Below, one piece after another: positions 32,754-44,022 of a stretch of DNA of 64,000 bases. Origin of the DNA: Pseudonocardia humida (lineage in GTDB: Bacteria; Actinomycetota; Actinomycetes; Mycobacteriales; Pseudonocardiaceae); assembly GCF_023898865.1 (NCBI RefSeq), contig NZ_JAGSOV010000046.1:62001-126000 (forward strand), read 5' to 3'. The notes beneath the pieces were generated by a model. The model saw nothing but the letters and a program-made list of their open reading frames with translations, searched no databases and was not told where the DNA came from. The stretch's first letter is position 1; the number at the start of each line of letters is the position of its first letter. Position numbers and translations under genes: made by a program.

Positions 32754-33422
32754 ATGAGCGTGGCATTCGGCCGATCGGCGGCTCTCGCCCTCGGGCTAAT
32801 GCTTGTTCTCAGCGCCTGCGGCGCCGACCGGACCGGGCCCAGCGTGCCCACCTTCGCCGATCCCGCGGCGGCGGCCGAGGTCGCCGGCGGCGGCTCGACC
32901 GAGGACGACGGCGCCGTCCCGGACGACTGCACCAGGCTGATCGCCGCCGCCGACCTGAACGCCCTGCTGGGGCTCCCGCTCGACTCGGTGGCCGTGCGCA
33001 CCACCCAGCACGTCGGGTCGCCCTCGGTCGGTCGGACGGAGCGGGTGGCCTGCGACTACACCGGCCAGGGCTCGGTCAAGGGCAGGCTGCTCCAGCTGGA
33101 CGTCTCCGCCTACACCGACGCCGAGGCCGCCACCGCGCAGTGGCGGGTCAACTCCGACGCCGAGGACGGCGACCGCACCGAGATGTCGATCGGCAGCGCG
33201 TCGGCGGTGCTGGTGCAGCGCCGCTCGGACGCGGTGCTGCGGGTCGTGTACGGCATCCACAACCTGGCCTTCGTGCTCCCGGCCCGCAAGCTCCCGGTGG
33301 AGCGCACGGCGGGCGAGGCGCTGGTCGACCTCGCGCTGCGCGTGCTGGCCGCCGTCGACGGCGGCGCCGGGGTGGTGGCGCCCCCGTCGACGGCGCAGGC
33401 GAAGGTGCCCGACGCGCCCTGA
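32754..33422 (+). CDS. Putative lipoprotein, DUF3558-like
   Basis: A 222-residue secreted protein. The signal peptide ends with lipobox LSAC (Cys near 22). The mature part has DDCTRLIAAADLNALLGLPL, VACDYTG and a downstream AYTDAEAATAQWRVN, a pattern of paired Cys and alternating strands seen in actinobacterial DUF3558-like lipoproteins. Function unknown. Lies between rpsA and coaE, 26 bp before coaE. Confidence 0.7.
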   Translation: MSVAFGRSAALALGLMLVLSACGADRTGPSVPTFADPAAAAEVAGGGSTEDDGAVPDDCTRLIAAADLNALLGLPLDSVAVRTTQHVGSPSVGRTERVACDYTGQGSVKGRLLQLDVSAYTDAEAATAQWRVNSDAEDGDRTEMSIGSASAVLVQRRSDAVLRVVYGIHNLAFVLPARKLPVERTAGEALVDLALRVLAAVDGGAGVVAPPSTAQAKVPDAP

Positions 33423-33448
33423 GCCGGCCGGACAGTAGCCTTCGCCGC

Positions 33449-34642
33449 GTGCTGAGGGTGGGGTTGACCGGGGGGATCGGATCGGGCAAGTCGACGGTGG
33501 CGCGCCGGCTCGTCGAGCGCGGCGCGGTGCTCGTCGACGCCGACGCGCTGGCCCGCGAGGTGGTGGCGGCCGGGACCGACGGGCTGGCCGAGGTGGTCGC
33601 GGCCTTCGGCGAGGGCGTCCTGGGCCCGGACGGCGAGCTCGACCGGCCCGCGCTGGCCGGGGTCGTCTTCGGCGACGACGGGGCGCGAGCGCGGCTCAAC
33701 GGGATCATCCACCCGCGGGTGCGCCTGCGCACCGAGGAGCTGATCGCCGCCGCGCCCCCGGAGGCGGTCGTCGTCCAGGACATCCCGCTGCTGGTCGAAG
33801 GCGGCATGGCCGCCTTCTTCGCGCTCGTGCTGGTCGTGCACGCCGACGTCGAGGAGCGGGTCCGCCGGCTCGTCGAGCTGCGCGGGATGCCGGAGGCCGA
33901 CGCCATGGCCCGGATCGCCGTGCAGGCCACCGACGAGCAGCGCCGCGCCGCCGCGGACGTCTGGTTGGACAACTCCGGCGACCGGGACGCCCTGCGCGCC
34001 GCGGTCGACGTGCTGTGGGACGCGAGGCTGGTCCCCTTCGAGGAGAACCTCCGGCTGCGCCGCCCGGTCCGTGGCGGCCCGGCGCGCCTGGCCGACCCCG
34101 ACCCGGAGTGGGCGGCCGAGGGGCGGCGGCTGGTCGCGCGGGTCGCGGCGGCCGCGGGGGAGCGCGGGCGCGGGGTGAGCCACACCGGCTCCACGGCGGT
34201 GCCCGGCCTGGCGGCCAAGGACGTCATCGACCTGCAGCTCGGGGTGGGGTCGCTGGCCGACGCCGACGCCGTGCGCGACGCGCTGCAGGACGCCGGGTTC
34301 CCGCACCGGCCCGACATCGACTCCGACCGCCCGAAGCCCGCGGGCTCCGCCCCGTGGCCGAAGCGCTACCACGGGTCCGCCGACCCGGGCCGGGTCGTGC
34401 ACCTGCACGTCCGCGAGGTCGGTTCTCCGGGGTGGCGCTTCGCGCTGCTGTTCCGCGACTGGCTGCGCGCAGACCCCGTCGCGCGCGACGAGTACCTCGC
34501 CGAGAAGCGCGCGCTGGCCGAGCGCCACCGCGGCGACCCGGACGCCGGCGGCTACGCGGAGGACAAGGAGCCCTGGTTCGACGCCGCGCTGCCCAGGGCC
34601 GAGGGATGGGCGTCGGCGACCGGCTGGACGCCCGCCCCCTAG
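33449..34642 (+). CDS. coaE: Dephospho-CoA kinase fused to GrpB (UPF0157) domain
   Basis: A 397-residue bifunctional-looking protein. Residues 1-200 are CoaE: P-loop GLTGGIGSGKST at 5-16, VDADALAREVV, and QDIPLLVEGGMAAFF, which phosphorylates dephospho-CoA in the last step of CoA synthesis. Residues 215-385 are a GrpB/nucleotidyltransferase-like domain (VSHTGSTAVPGLAAKDVIDL; then HLHVREVGSPGW). The same fusion is known from mycobacteria, where the GrpB part aids solubility or folding of CoaE. GTG start at 33449. Position after rpsA is conserved. Confidence 0.93.
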   Translation: MLRVGLTGGIGSGKSTVARRLVERGAVLVDADALAREVVAAGTDGLAEVVAAFGEGVLGPDGELDRPALAGVVFGDDGARARLNGIIHPRVRLRTEELIAAAPPEAVVVQDIPLLVEGGMAAFFALVLVVHADVEERVRRLVELRGMPEADAMARIAVQATDEQRRAAADVWLDNSGDRDALRAAVDVLWDARLVPFEENLRLRRPVRGGPARLADPDPEWAAEGRRLVARVAAAAGERGRGVSHTGSTAVPGLAAKDVIDLQLGVGSLADADAVRDALQDAGFPHRPDIDSDRPKPAGSAPWPKRYHGSADPGRVVHLHVREVGSPGWRFALLFRDWLRADPVARDEYLAEKRALAERHRGDPDAGGYAEDKEPWFDAALPRAEGWASATGWTPAP

Positions 34643-34732
34643 GACCCGGATCCGGGCCGTGGCACGCGTCCGCAGCCGCACCGGGCCCGCCCGCCGTTCG
34701 TTACCCCGATGGCGTGGCCGCCCCGCGCCGCG

Positions 34733-34746
34733 CCGTGGTACCACGG
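34733..34746. promoter_or_regulatory. 14-bp perfect palindrome upstream of the sigma factor gene
   Basis: CCGTGGTACCACGG lies about 170 bp before the chosen GTG of the sigma-factor-like gene, in a 273-bp region without a gene. Perfect palindromes of this size often serve as dimer-binding operators; no regulator is assigned. Confidence 0.4.
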
Positions 34747-34915
34747 ACCTTGTCACCCGGTTGTGGCCTATCCGATGAACGGTCGCCGACCCGGGTTTCG
34801 CGGTAACGCGTCGAAGCCGTATCACGATGGTCGAGGTGGGCAGACCTCCGATCGAGTGATCCACGGCAGAATCGGGTCGCCGGTGCGGACGGATGAAGGG
34901 CAGGGGGTGGGAGCA

Positions 34916-35653
34916 GTGGTCGACCGACGCGCGTCCGTCGCCTCCGGTCCCCTGCGGTCCGCCGCCCCCGGCTACGACGTCTACGGCGGCGCCGCGGCCC
35001 CCTATGCCGGCGGCTACGAGGACGACTACGGCGACGACTACGCCGACGACTACGCCGACGACTACGGCGACCAGGACCTCACCGTGGCCGCGCCGATGTC
35101 CGGGCGGCCGCGCCGGGGGCCGCTGAGCCGGGCGCAGCTGCGCTCCGACTTCGGCGCCCACTTCGAGGACAACTACCAGCGGCTGGTCGCCCAGCTGTTC
35201 GCGATCACGCTGAACTCGGGCGAGGCGCACGAGGTCGTGCAGGACGCGTACTCGCGGGCCTGGCGGCAGTGGGCCACCGTCGGCAGGCTGCGCGACCCCT
35301 CGGAGTGGATCCGGCGGGTCGCGGTCCGCTCGACCATCCGCAGCTGGCGGCGCACCCTGGCCCGGGTGGGCTTCGGGCGTCCGAAGCCGATCGGCGACGA
35401 CGCGGTCGAGCCGCGCACGGCGGCCCTGCTGTCCGCGCTCGCCCGGCTCCCGATCGCCGAACGCCGCGCGATCGTGCTGCACCACATGGTGGGCTGGTCG
35501 ATCGCGGAGATCGCGGTGGTCGAGCGGTCCTCGCCGGGCAGCGTCAGCGTCCGGCTGGCCAGGGCCGCGCACCTCGTCGGGCGCGCCCTCCCCGACCTCG
35601 TCGACCGGTACGAGGACGAGTACGACCCCGACCAGGGTGAGGAGCAGCGGTGA
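34916..35653 (+). CDS. ECF-like RNA polymerase sigma factor with acidic DDY-repeat N-terminus
   Basis: A 245-residue sigma-70 family protein. Residues about 85-155 are region 2 (FGAHFEDNYQRLVAQLFAIT, then AHEVVQDAYSRAWRQWATVG). Residues 165-225 are region 4 (LPIAERRAIVLHHMVGWSIAEIA as HTH). Before them is an unusual 12-bp tandem repeat at 35011-35070 coding for DDYxDDY units. A GGGTGGGAG ribosome site precedes GTG 34916. Its stop is coupled to the next gene, which encodes a membrane protein with the anti-sigma gene position. Target promoters unknown. Confidence 0.85.
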   Translation: MVDRRASVASGPLRSAAPGYDVYGGAAAPYAGGYEDDYGDDYADDYADDYGDQDLTVAAPMSGRPRRGPLSRAQLRSDFGAHFEDNYQRLVAQLFAITLNSGEAHEVVQDAYSRAWRQWATVGRLRDPSEWIRRVAVRSTIRSWRRTLARVGFGRPKPIGDDAVEPRTAALLSALARLPIAERRAIVLHHMVGWSIAEIAVVERSSPGSVSVRLARAAHLVGRALPDLVDRYEDEYDPDQGEEQR

Positions 35654-36375
35654 GTCAGCCATCCAGCAGCCGGGTGAGCGAGGAGTTCCGGCGGCTCGAC
35701 GACGAGCTGGCCGCGGCCGTCACCCTTCCCCCCGTCGACTCGGTGATCCGCCGGGCGAGCGCGCTCAACCGCACCACCACGGCCGCCGCCGCGGCGGTGG
35801 TCACGGTCGGGGCGCTGGGCGGGGTCACCGCGGTCGCGCAGCTGGGCCTGTTCGCGCCGGAGGCGGAGCCGGTGGCGGCGGTGGTGCCGGCGGCGCCCCC
35901 GGTCGAGCAGCCCCTGACCACGACCGACGCCCCCACCGAGGCGCCGGTCGAGCCGGCGCCCGTCGTCGAGGAGAAGAAGCAGGAGGCGCCCGCGCCGAAG
36001 CCGAAGGCCGTCGCGCCCGCCCGCACCACCGAGGCGCCGCCCCCGCCGCCGGTCGTCGTGCCGACGCCACCCCCGGTCGTCCCGACGCCGCCCCCGGTGG
36101 CCACGCTCCCGCCGCCGATCACGCAGCCCCCGGTCACCACGGACCCGCCGGTCACGACGGAGCCGAGCACCCCGGGCACGACCACGCCGGGCGGCGGCAC
36201 CACGACGCCGGACGACGATGACGACGACACCGAGGGCGGCGAGACGGGCACCAGCACCCAGCGCCCCGACACGACGACCGGTGGGACGACCACCGGCAGC
36301 ACGACGCCGGGGACCTCGACGGGCACCACGACCGCGGGCACGACCACCGACCAGGCGGGCACGGCGACGCCCTGA
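35650..36375 (+). CDS. Putative membrane-anchored anti-sigma-like protein with Pro/Thr-rich outer domain
   Basis: A 241-residue protein. The cytoplasmic N-terminus (1-45: VSEEFRRLDDELAAAV) precedes one membrane helix (about 46-72) and a long low-complexity outer tail rich in Pro, Thr, Glu and Gly, with repeats such as PTPPPVV and TTTPG. The GTG overlaps the sigma gene stop (GTGA), and the topology fits a membrane sensor or anti-sigma partner, but no zinc anti-sigma HxxxCxxC motif is present. The tail could span the cell wall and be glycosylated. Function is inferred from position only. Confidence 0.6.
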   Translation: MSQPSSSRVSEEFRRLDDELAAAVTLPPVDSVIRRASALNRTTTAAAAAVVTVGALGGVTAVAQLGLFAPEAEPVAAVVPAAPPVEQPLTTTDAPTEAPVEPAPVVEEKKQEAPAPKPKAVAPARTTEAPPPPPVVVPTPPPVVPTPPPVATLPPPITQPPVTTDPPVTTEPSTPGTTTPGGGTTTPDDDDDDTEGGETGTSTQRPDTTTGGTTTGSTTPGTSTGTTTAGTTTDQAGTATP

Positions 36376-36393
36376 GCCCGGGCGGCCCCGCGC

Positions 36394-36909
36394 TCAGCCG
36401 CGGCGGGGCCGCTTCCAGGCCAGCTCGATCCCCATGCCGCCCAGCCAGCGGTCCAGGTCGTGGCCGTGCGCGGCCAGGCCGTCGACGGCGCGGTGGGTGC
36501 GGTGCATCGCCACCTCCGCCACCGGCGGGTCGAGCAGGCCGAGCGCCACGGCGGCCACGAACTCGTCGACGTCGATCACCACGGCCTCCTGCCGGGTGCG
36601 GACCACGATGTCGAGGTAGTGGTCGGTGAGCAGCCAGCGCCCGCCGTCGACGACGATCTCGCAGATGTCGAGGTAGTAGTCCTGCCGGCGCTCGTGGCCC
36701 GGGCTCCACCACCAGTCGGTGACGCACACCCCGAGCTCGGGCAGCAGCCACGACTCCACCCAGGTGGACGTGGGCCGGTTCACCATCGCCCGGCTCATGT
36801 ACAGGCCGAACTCGGTGACCCGGTACTCGTCGACGATCCGCCGCTCGCCCTTGGTGTCGATGTTGACCATGGCCGGGACGTCGAAGGTGGCGCGCTTCGG
36901 CGGATGCAT
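36394..36909 (-). CDS. DUF402 domain-containing protein
   Basis: A 171-residue protein with a DUF402 fold. YRVTEFGLYMSRAM, WVESWLLPELGVCVTDWWWS, then DYYLDICEIVVDGGRWLLTDHYLDIVV and VIDVDEFVAAVALGLL are characteristic, including acidic residues (DxxLD, DxDE) that bind metal in relatives such as nucleoside diphosphate/triphosphate phosphatases. A gene of this type is commonly adjacent to uvrB in actinobacteria. ATG start at 36909. Divergent from uvrB across 85 bp. Confidence 0.8.
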   Translation of the reverse strand: MHPPKRATFDVPAMVNIDTKGERRIVDEYRVTEFGLYMSRAMVNRPTSTWVESWLLPELGVCVTDWWWSPGHERRQDYYLDICEIVVDGGRWLLTDHYLDIVVRTRQEAVVIDVDEFVAAVALGLLDPPVAEVAMHRTHRAVDGLAAHGHDLDRWLGGMGIELAWKRPRRG

Positions 36910-36994
36910 CGGCAGATGGTGGCAGACCGGCCCCGGCCCGCACCCCGAGACGCGTCCGGCGCAAAGTGTCGGTCGCGGCTCGTACCCTGGAGCC

Positions 36995-39172
<2,178 letters not shown>

Positions 39173-39176
39173 CCGG

Positions 39177-39194
39177 GGCGCCCGGTCGGGCGCC
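39177..39194 (+). terminator. Short hairpin after uvrB
   Basis: GGCGCCC (39177-39183) and GGGCGCC (39188-39194) with loop GGTC form a 7-bp stem 4 bp after the uvrB stop. No T-tract; weak terminator or mRNA-end hairpin. Confidence 0.4.
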
Positions 39195-39251
39195 GGACCC
39201 TGCGGCTACCGTGAGCTGGGATCCGTGTCGAGCGTGGAGGAGGCGAACAGC

Positions 39252-40559
39252 GTGACCGTGGTGCCCGCCGCCCGCTCCCGGGCCGAGCGGTACGCGCTCG
39301 CGCTGCTGCGCCGGCCGCGCCGCGTGCTGCTGGTCGCGGTGCCGCTGCTGGCGCTGGCACTGGCCGGGGTCGTCGTGCACACCGGCGGTCGCCACATCGA
39401 CCTGGAGGTCTACCGCTTCGGCGTGCAGGCCTGGCTGGCCGGTGGCGACCTCTACGGTCCGCTCCCGGAGACCTCGGGGCACATCGCGCTGCCGTTCATC
39501 TACCCGCCGTTCGCGGCGGTGCTGATGGTGCCGCTGGCCGTCGTGCCGTGGACGGCGTCGTGGGTCGCGCTGCTCGCGCTGTCCACCGCGGCCCTCGGGG
39601 CCACCCTCTACGTGGTGGCCCGAAGGCTGTGGCCCGGGGGCGGCCCGGGCGGGGCGCTGTCGGTGGCCTCCCTCGCGCTGCCGCTCTGCCTGCTGGTCGA
39701 GCCGGGCCGGGCCATCGACTTCGAGCGCCCGATCGAGGGCATCCAGCGGGCCACCCTCAGCCTCGAACCGATCATGCAGACGATCGAGTTCGGCCAGGTC
39801 AACCTGCTGCTGATGGCCCTCGTCGCCGCCGACTGCCTGGTCGCGCGGCCGCGCTGGCGGCGCGGGCTGCTGGTCGGGCTGGCCGCGGCGATCAAGCTGA
39901 CGCCCGCCGCGTTCGTGCTGTACTTCCTGGTCCGCCGCGACTACCGGGCCGCGGTCACCGCCGCCGTCACCGGGGTCGTGGCCACCGTGGTCGGGTTCGT
40001 GGTGGCGCCGGGGCAGTCCTGGACGTTCTGGCTGGACAACCCGACCGGCGGCGTCAGCGGCTCCCCGTTCTTCACCAACCAGACCTTCGAGGCGGTGCTG
40101 GTCCGCGCGGGCGTCGACGGCCTTCCGCTGACCGCGGGCTGGTTGCTGCTCAGCGCCGCGCTGCTCGCGGTCGCCCTGCCGGTCATCCGCCGGGCCGACG
40201 CCCCGCTGGCCCTGATGGCCACCGCCGGGGTCGCGCTGCTGGTCTCGCCGACGTCGTGGTCGCACCACTGGGTGTGGATCGCCCCCGCGCTGCTGGTCAT
40301 GGCGGCCACGGCGTGGCAGCGGCGCTCGGCGGTGTGGGCCGCGGCCACCGTCCTCACCGCGGCGGTGTTCGTGCTGGCCCCGCACCAGTGGCTGCCCCGC
40401 GCCGGCAGCGTCGAGCTCACCTGGAGCACGACCGACCAGGTCCTGGGCAGCACCTACGTGTGGTTCACGGTGCTGCTGTTCGTGCTGGTCCGGGTCGGCC
40501 TGCCGGCCGGCCGGGCCGACGACCCCGCCGCCGGGCCCACCCCGGACACCACCCGATGA
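39252..40559 (+). CDS. GT87-family membrane glycosyltransferase (DUF2029)
   Basis: A 435-residue polytopic protein with about ten hydrophobic segments. HIDLEVYRFGVQAWLAGGDLY near residue 46 carries the acidic DxxVY motif of GT-C enzymes; FIYPPFAAVLMVPL and AAIKLTPAAFVLYFL are typical of GT87 alpha-(1,2)-mannosyltransferases that use polyprenyl-phosphate-mannose on lipomannan/arabinomannan. GTG 39252 has GGAGGAGG 8 nt upstream, which decides it over GTG 39225. Ends overlapping the YjbR gene by ATGA. Substrate inferred from family. Confidence 0.85.
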   Translation: MTVVPAARSRAERYALALLRRPRRVLLVAVPLLALALAGVVVHTGGRHIDLEVYRFGVQAWLAGGDLYGPLPETSGHIALPFIYPPFAAVLMVPLAVVPWTASWVALLALSTAALGATLYVVARRLWPGGGPGGALSVASLALPLCLLVEPGRAIDFERPIEGIQRATLSLEPIMQTIEFGQVNLLLMALVAADCLVARPRWRRGLLVGLAAAIKLTPAAFVLYFLVRRDYRAAVTAAVTGVVATVVGFVVAPGQSWTFWLDNPTGGVSGSPFFTNQTFEAVLVRAGVDGLPLTAGWLLLSAALLAVALPVIRRADAPLALMATAGVALLVSPTSWSHHWVWIAPALLVMAATAWQRRSAVWAAATVLTAAVFVLAPHQWLPRAGSVELTWSTTDQVLGSTYVWFTVLLFVLVRVGLPAGRADDPAAGPTPDTTR

Positions 40560-40894
40560 CCCACGACGAGGTCGTCGCCTACTGCCTGGCCAAGCCGGGC
40601 GCCGTCCCGGACGAGCCGTGGGAGGGCGACACGGTCGCCAAGGTCGGCGGCAAGATCTTCGCGTTCCTCGGCAGCGGGGGCCTGGGCGTCAAGTGCGGCC
40701 GCGACGCCGACGAGGCCGCCGAGCTGCGCCACCGCTTCCCCGGCTCGGTGTCCAAGTCGGCCTACATCGGGCAGCACGGCTGGAACCGGATCGAGCTGGA
40801 CGGCGCCATCGACGACGACGAGCTGCGCGAGCTGGTCGACGCCTCCTACGACGCGATCGTGGCGAAGCTGCCCAAGCGGCTGCGCCCGACGTAG
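40556..40894 (+). CDS. MmcQ/YjbR family protein
   Basis: A 112-residue small protein. DEVVAYCLAKPGAVPDEPWEG, VAKVGGKIFAFLG, and KSAYIGQHGWNRIELDG then ELVDASYDAIVAKLPKR define the MmcQ/YjbR (CyaY-like fold) family, whose members bind DNA weakly or are of unknown role. ATG overlaps the upstream glycosyltransferase stop, indicating co-translation. The gene converges on the large regulator gene with 30 bp between. Confidence 0.85.
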   Translation: MTHDEVVAYCLAKPGAVPDEPWEGDTVAKVGGKIFAFLGSGGLGVKCGRDADEAAELRHRFPGSVSKSAYIGQHGWNRIELDGAIDDDELRELVDASYDAIVAKLPKRLRPT

Positions 40895-40924
40895 CGGCTC
40901 GGCTCCCGCGGGTCGGGGCAGCGG

Positions 40925-43900
40925 TCAGCGCGTCGGCGCGACCGCACGGGTGAGCAGGGCGGTGGCGGCGGGGCCGTCGAGGCGGCGGGCCCGGTCGTAG
41001 GCCGTGTCGAAGCCCTCGCCCATCGCCCGGCGCAGGTCGCGGGTCAGGGCCACCACGTCGGGGTGCAGCGGGTCGGCCGCGCCGCGGATGCGGTGGGCGG
41101 CGCCGAGGGTCGCGGCCGCGGCGACGGGCTCGCCCCGGGCCCGGTGCAGCGCGGCGCCCGCGACGCCGGTGTCGGCCAGGGCGGCGTGGTCGGGCGCGGC
41201 GTCCAGCGCGGCCCGCAGGTCGGTGGCCGCCGCGACGAGCAGCGCCGCGCGCTCCGCCGGGGCGGCCGCCGCGGCGCGGGCGAGCGAGAGGTGCGCGCGG
41301 GCGGTGTGGTGGGCGCTGCGGAACGGGCGGCCGGGCTCGCCGTTGAGCGCCGCGGCCCGCTCGGCGTCGGTGTACTCGCGGTCGGCGGCGGCGAGGTCGC
41401 CGCCGCGGCGGTGCAGGTCGCCCCGGCGGAGGTGCGCCTGGGCGATGTCGTGCGGCGCGGGTGCCCCGGCGAGGACGGCGGCGAGCTCCGCGAGGGCCGC
41501 GCCCGGTTCGCCGGCGTGCTCGTGGGCGGTGGCCAGCCAGATCCGCTGCCGGTCGTCCCGGCCCAGCTCGGCGGCCGGTGCGCGGGCCCGGCGCAGCGCG
41601 TCGATCGCACCGTCCGGGTCGCCGAGCCGCAGGCGGGCGGCGGCGAGGCGGGTCAGGGCGGTGGCCAGCCCCCAGCGCTCGCCCACGGCGGCGAACCGGT
41701 CGGCCGCGGTGGCCAGGTCGTCCGCGCTGCGGCGGAGGTCGCCGCCGTGGTCGCGCACCAGCGCGCGCAGCAGCCAGTACAGCGCCCGGCCCCACGGGGT
41801 GGTCCGCGACGGCGGGGTGGCGGGCAGCTCCGCACCGCCGGAGTCGCCCGACAGCGCCGCCAGCAGCGGCCCGATCGCGTACGCGGACGGGTGGTCGGTG
41901 CCGGCGGCGGGCCGGAACCGGTCGAGCCCGGCCGGGGTGGTCCCGGCCAGCAGCGAGTTGAGGAAGTAGCCGGCCACCGCCGCCGAGTACCCCCGGGCGG
42001 ACGCCGCGCCGGGCAGGTCGAGCGCGGCCCGCAGCAGCCGCGCGGCCTCCGTGTGGTCGCCGTGCAGGGTGAGCGGGAACGACATCGCCGACGCCAGCCG
42101 GACGGCGGTGTCGACGTCGCCGGCGTCGACGGCGAACCGCAGGGCGCCCAGCAGGTTCTCGCGGTCGGCCAGCAGGGCGGGCAGGCGCCGCAGCTGGTCG
42201 GGGCCGCGCAGCTCGGGCACGGCCGCCTCGGCGGTCTGCAGGAAGTACCGGGCGTGCGCGGCCCGGGCGGCGTGCGCCCGGTCGGCGAGCCGGTGCGCGC
42301 CGTACTCGCGGATCGTCTCCAGCATCCGGTAGCGCACCTCCGCCCCGGCCGCCGGCTGCAGCAGCGACTTGTCCACCAGCGCGGCCAGCAGCGCCCGGAC
42401 CGGCGCGGACGGCCGCCCGACGTGCTCGGCGGCCGTCGGGGTGATCGTCCCGGGGAACGCGGACAGGGCCTCGACCAGCGCGCGCTCGTCGTCGTCGAGC
42501 AGGTCCCAGCTCCAGGCGACGACCGCGGCCAGGGTGCGGTGGCGGGGCGGCGCCGTGCGGGCGCCGGTGGTGAGCACGGCGAACCGGTCGTCGAGCACGG
42601 TGGCCAGGTGCTCGACCGGGACCGACCGCGCCCGCGCCGCGGCCAGCTCGATGGCCAGCGGCAGGCCGTCCAGCCGCCGGCAGAGCTCGGCCACCCCGGC
42701 GGTGCTCGTCGGGGTCAGCGCGAAGGCCGGGTTCGCGGCGGCGGCCCGGTCGGCGAACAACCGCACGGACGGACTGGCCGCCAGCTCCGCGAGCGGCGCG
42801 CCCGCCGGGGGGACGGGCAGCGGCGGCACCGGCACCAGGGCTTCGCCCGCCGTCCCCAGCGGCTCCCGGGAGGTCACCAGCACCCGCAGCCCCGGGTGCC
42901 GGTGGAGCAGTTCCTCGACCACGGCGGCGACCGGGTCGAGGAGGTGCTCGGCGTTGTCCAGCACGAGCAGGACATCCGCCGCGGTTGTGCCGAGCGCGGC
43001 GCGCGCGGCCGGGCCGACGCCGTCCGGGTCGCGCAGCCCGGCCAGCTCCACCAGCACCGCGCCGCCGGCCCGGTCGGTGCCCGCGGCGACGGCCAGCCGG
43101 GTCTTGCCCGCCCCGCCCGGTCCGGTCAGCGTGACCAGCCGGTGGTCGGCGAGCCGTCCGGCGATCAGCGCCAGCTCGGCCTCCCGGCCGACGAAGCTGG
43201 TCAGCGGCACGGGGAGCCGGGGGCGGGGGCGCTCGGGGCGCAGCACGGCGAGGTGCGCGGCGCGCAGCTCGGGGGACGGGTCGGCGCCCAGCCGGTCGGC
43301 GAGCGCGGTGCGCAGCCGGGCGTAGTGGTCGAGCGCCTCGGCCGTGCGCCCGTCCGCGTGCAGGGCGCGCAGCAGCAGGGCGTGGGCCCGCTCCCGGGTC
43401 GGGTGGGCCGAGGTGAGCGCGTGCAGCTCGGCGACCACCCCGGCGGGGTCGGCCCCGGTCCGCAGCTCGGCCTCGGCGCGGTCCTCGCGGGCGGTGCGGC
43501 GCAGCTCGTCGAGCCGGGCCGCGGCGGCCACCGCGAACGGGACGTCCGGGAGGTCGGCCAGCGCGTCGCCGCGCCACAGCTCGAGCGCCGCGCGCAGGTG
43601 CTCGACCGCGCCGGCGGAGCGGCCGGTGCGCAGCGCGTCCCGCCCGGCCCGGGCCAGCTGCTCGAAGCGGACGGCGTCCACCGCGTCCGGCGGCAGGTCC
43701 AACCGGTAGCCGCCGGGCAGGGTGCGCACCGCCTCGGGCGCGGGCAGCGCGTCGCGCAGCCGGGTCATCAGCGAGTGCAGCGCGTGCCGGGCGTCGGTCC
43801 GGGTCGGCCAGAGCGCGTCCGCGAGCGCGCTCACCGGCACCGTGCGCCCGGCGTCGAGCGCGAGGCGGGCCAGCAGCGTGCGCATCCGCGCTCCGCGCAG

Positions 43901-43957
43901 CGCCACCGCGGTGCCCGCCGCCCGGACCTCCAGCGGTCCGAGGATGCCCACCTGCAC
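40925..43957 (-). CDS. BTAD/AfsR-type transcriptional regulator with NB-ARC ATPase and TPR-like repeats
   Basis: A 1010-residue regulator. Residues 1-90 form an OmpR-type winged helix (VGILGPLEVRAAGTAVALRG, then RTLLARLALDAGRTVPVSAL). Residues 95-240 form the BTAD helical domain. Residues from 255 are an NB-ARC/AAA ATPase: FVGREAEL, Walker A GPGGAGKTRLAV, VLLVLDNAEHLLDP, GLPLAIELAAARA, followed by HTH-like and about 400 residues of helical repeats. AfsR/SARP-like proteins activate secondary-metabolite or export genes after ATP binding. GTG start. Divergent from the DUF1772/hydrolase pair, its likely target. No biosynthetic cluster is evident. Confidence 0.88.
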   Translation of the reverse strand: MQVGILGPLEVRAAGTAVALRGARMRTLLARLALDAGRTVPVSALADALWPTRTDARHALHSLMTRLRDALPAPEAVRTLPGGYRLDLPPDAVDAVRFEQLARAGRDALRTGRSAGAVEHLRAALELWRGDALADLPDVPFAVAAAARLDELRRTAREDRAEAELRTGADPAGVVAELHALTSAHPTRERAHALLLRALHADGRTAEALDHYARLRTALADRLGADPSPELRAAHLAVLRPERPRPRLPVPLTSFVGREAELALIAGRLADHRLVTLTGPGGAGKTRLAVAAGTDRAGGAVLVELAGLRDPDGVGPAARAALGTTAADVLLVLDNAEHLLDPVAAVVEELLHRHPGLRVLVTSREPLGTAGEALVPVPPLPVPPAGAPLAELAASPSVRLFADRAAAANPAFALTPTSTAGVAELCRRLDGLPLAIELAAARARSVPVEHLATVLDDRFAVLTTGARTAPPRHRTLAAVVAWSWDLLDDDERALVEALSAFPGTITPTAAEHVGRPSAPVRALLAALVDKSLLQPAAGAEVRYRMLETIREYGAHRLADRAHAARAAHARYFLQTAEAAVPELRGPDQLRRLPALLADRENLLGALRFAVDAGDVDTAVRLASAMSFPLTLHGDHTEAARLLRAALDLPGAASARGYSAAVAGYFLNSLLAGTTPAGLDRFRPAAGTDHPSAYAIGPLLAALSGDSGGAELPATPPSRTTPWGRALYWLLRALVRDHGGDLRRSADDLATAADRFAAVGERWGLATALTRLAAARLRLGDPDGAIDALRRARAPAAELGRDDRQRIWLATAHEHAGEPGAALAELAAVLAGAPAPHDIAQAHLRRGDLHRRGGDLAAADREYTDAERAAALNGEPGRPFRSAHHTARAHLSLARAAAAAPAERAALLVAAATDLRAALDAAPDHAALADTGVAGAALHRARGEPVAAAATLGAAHRIRGAADPLHPDVVALTRDLRRAMGEGFDTAYDRARRLDGPAATALLTRAVAPTR

Positions 43958-44022
43958 GCGGCCACTCTGCCAGGCCGGTCGATGTGTGCGATCCGTGTGC
44001 GGTGCCCGCCAGCCTGGAGCCC

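Noticed and set aside
36020..36370. CRISPR-like or satellite array
   Set aside because: The repetitiveness is coding: Pro/Thr-rich codons of the membrane protein tail, with irregular units and no spacers.
36910..36994. LexA/SOS box in front of uvrB
   Set aside because: No sequence close to the actinobacterial TCGAAC-N4-GTTCGA consensus is present.
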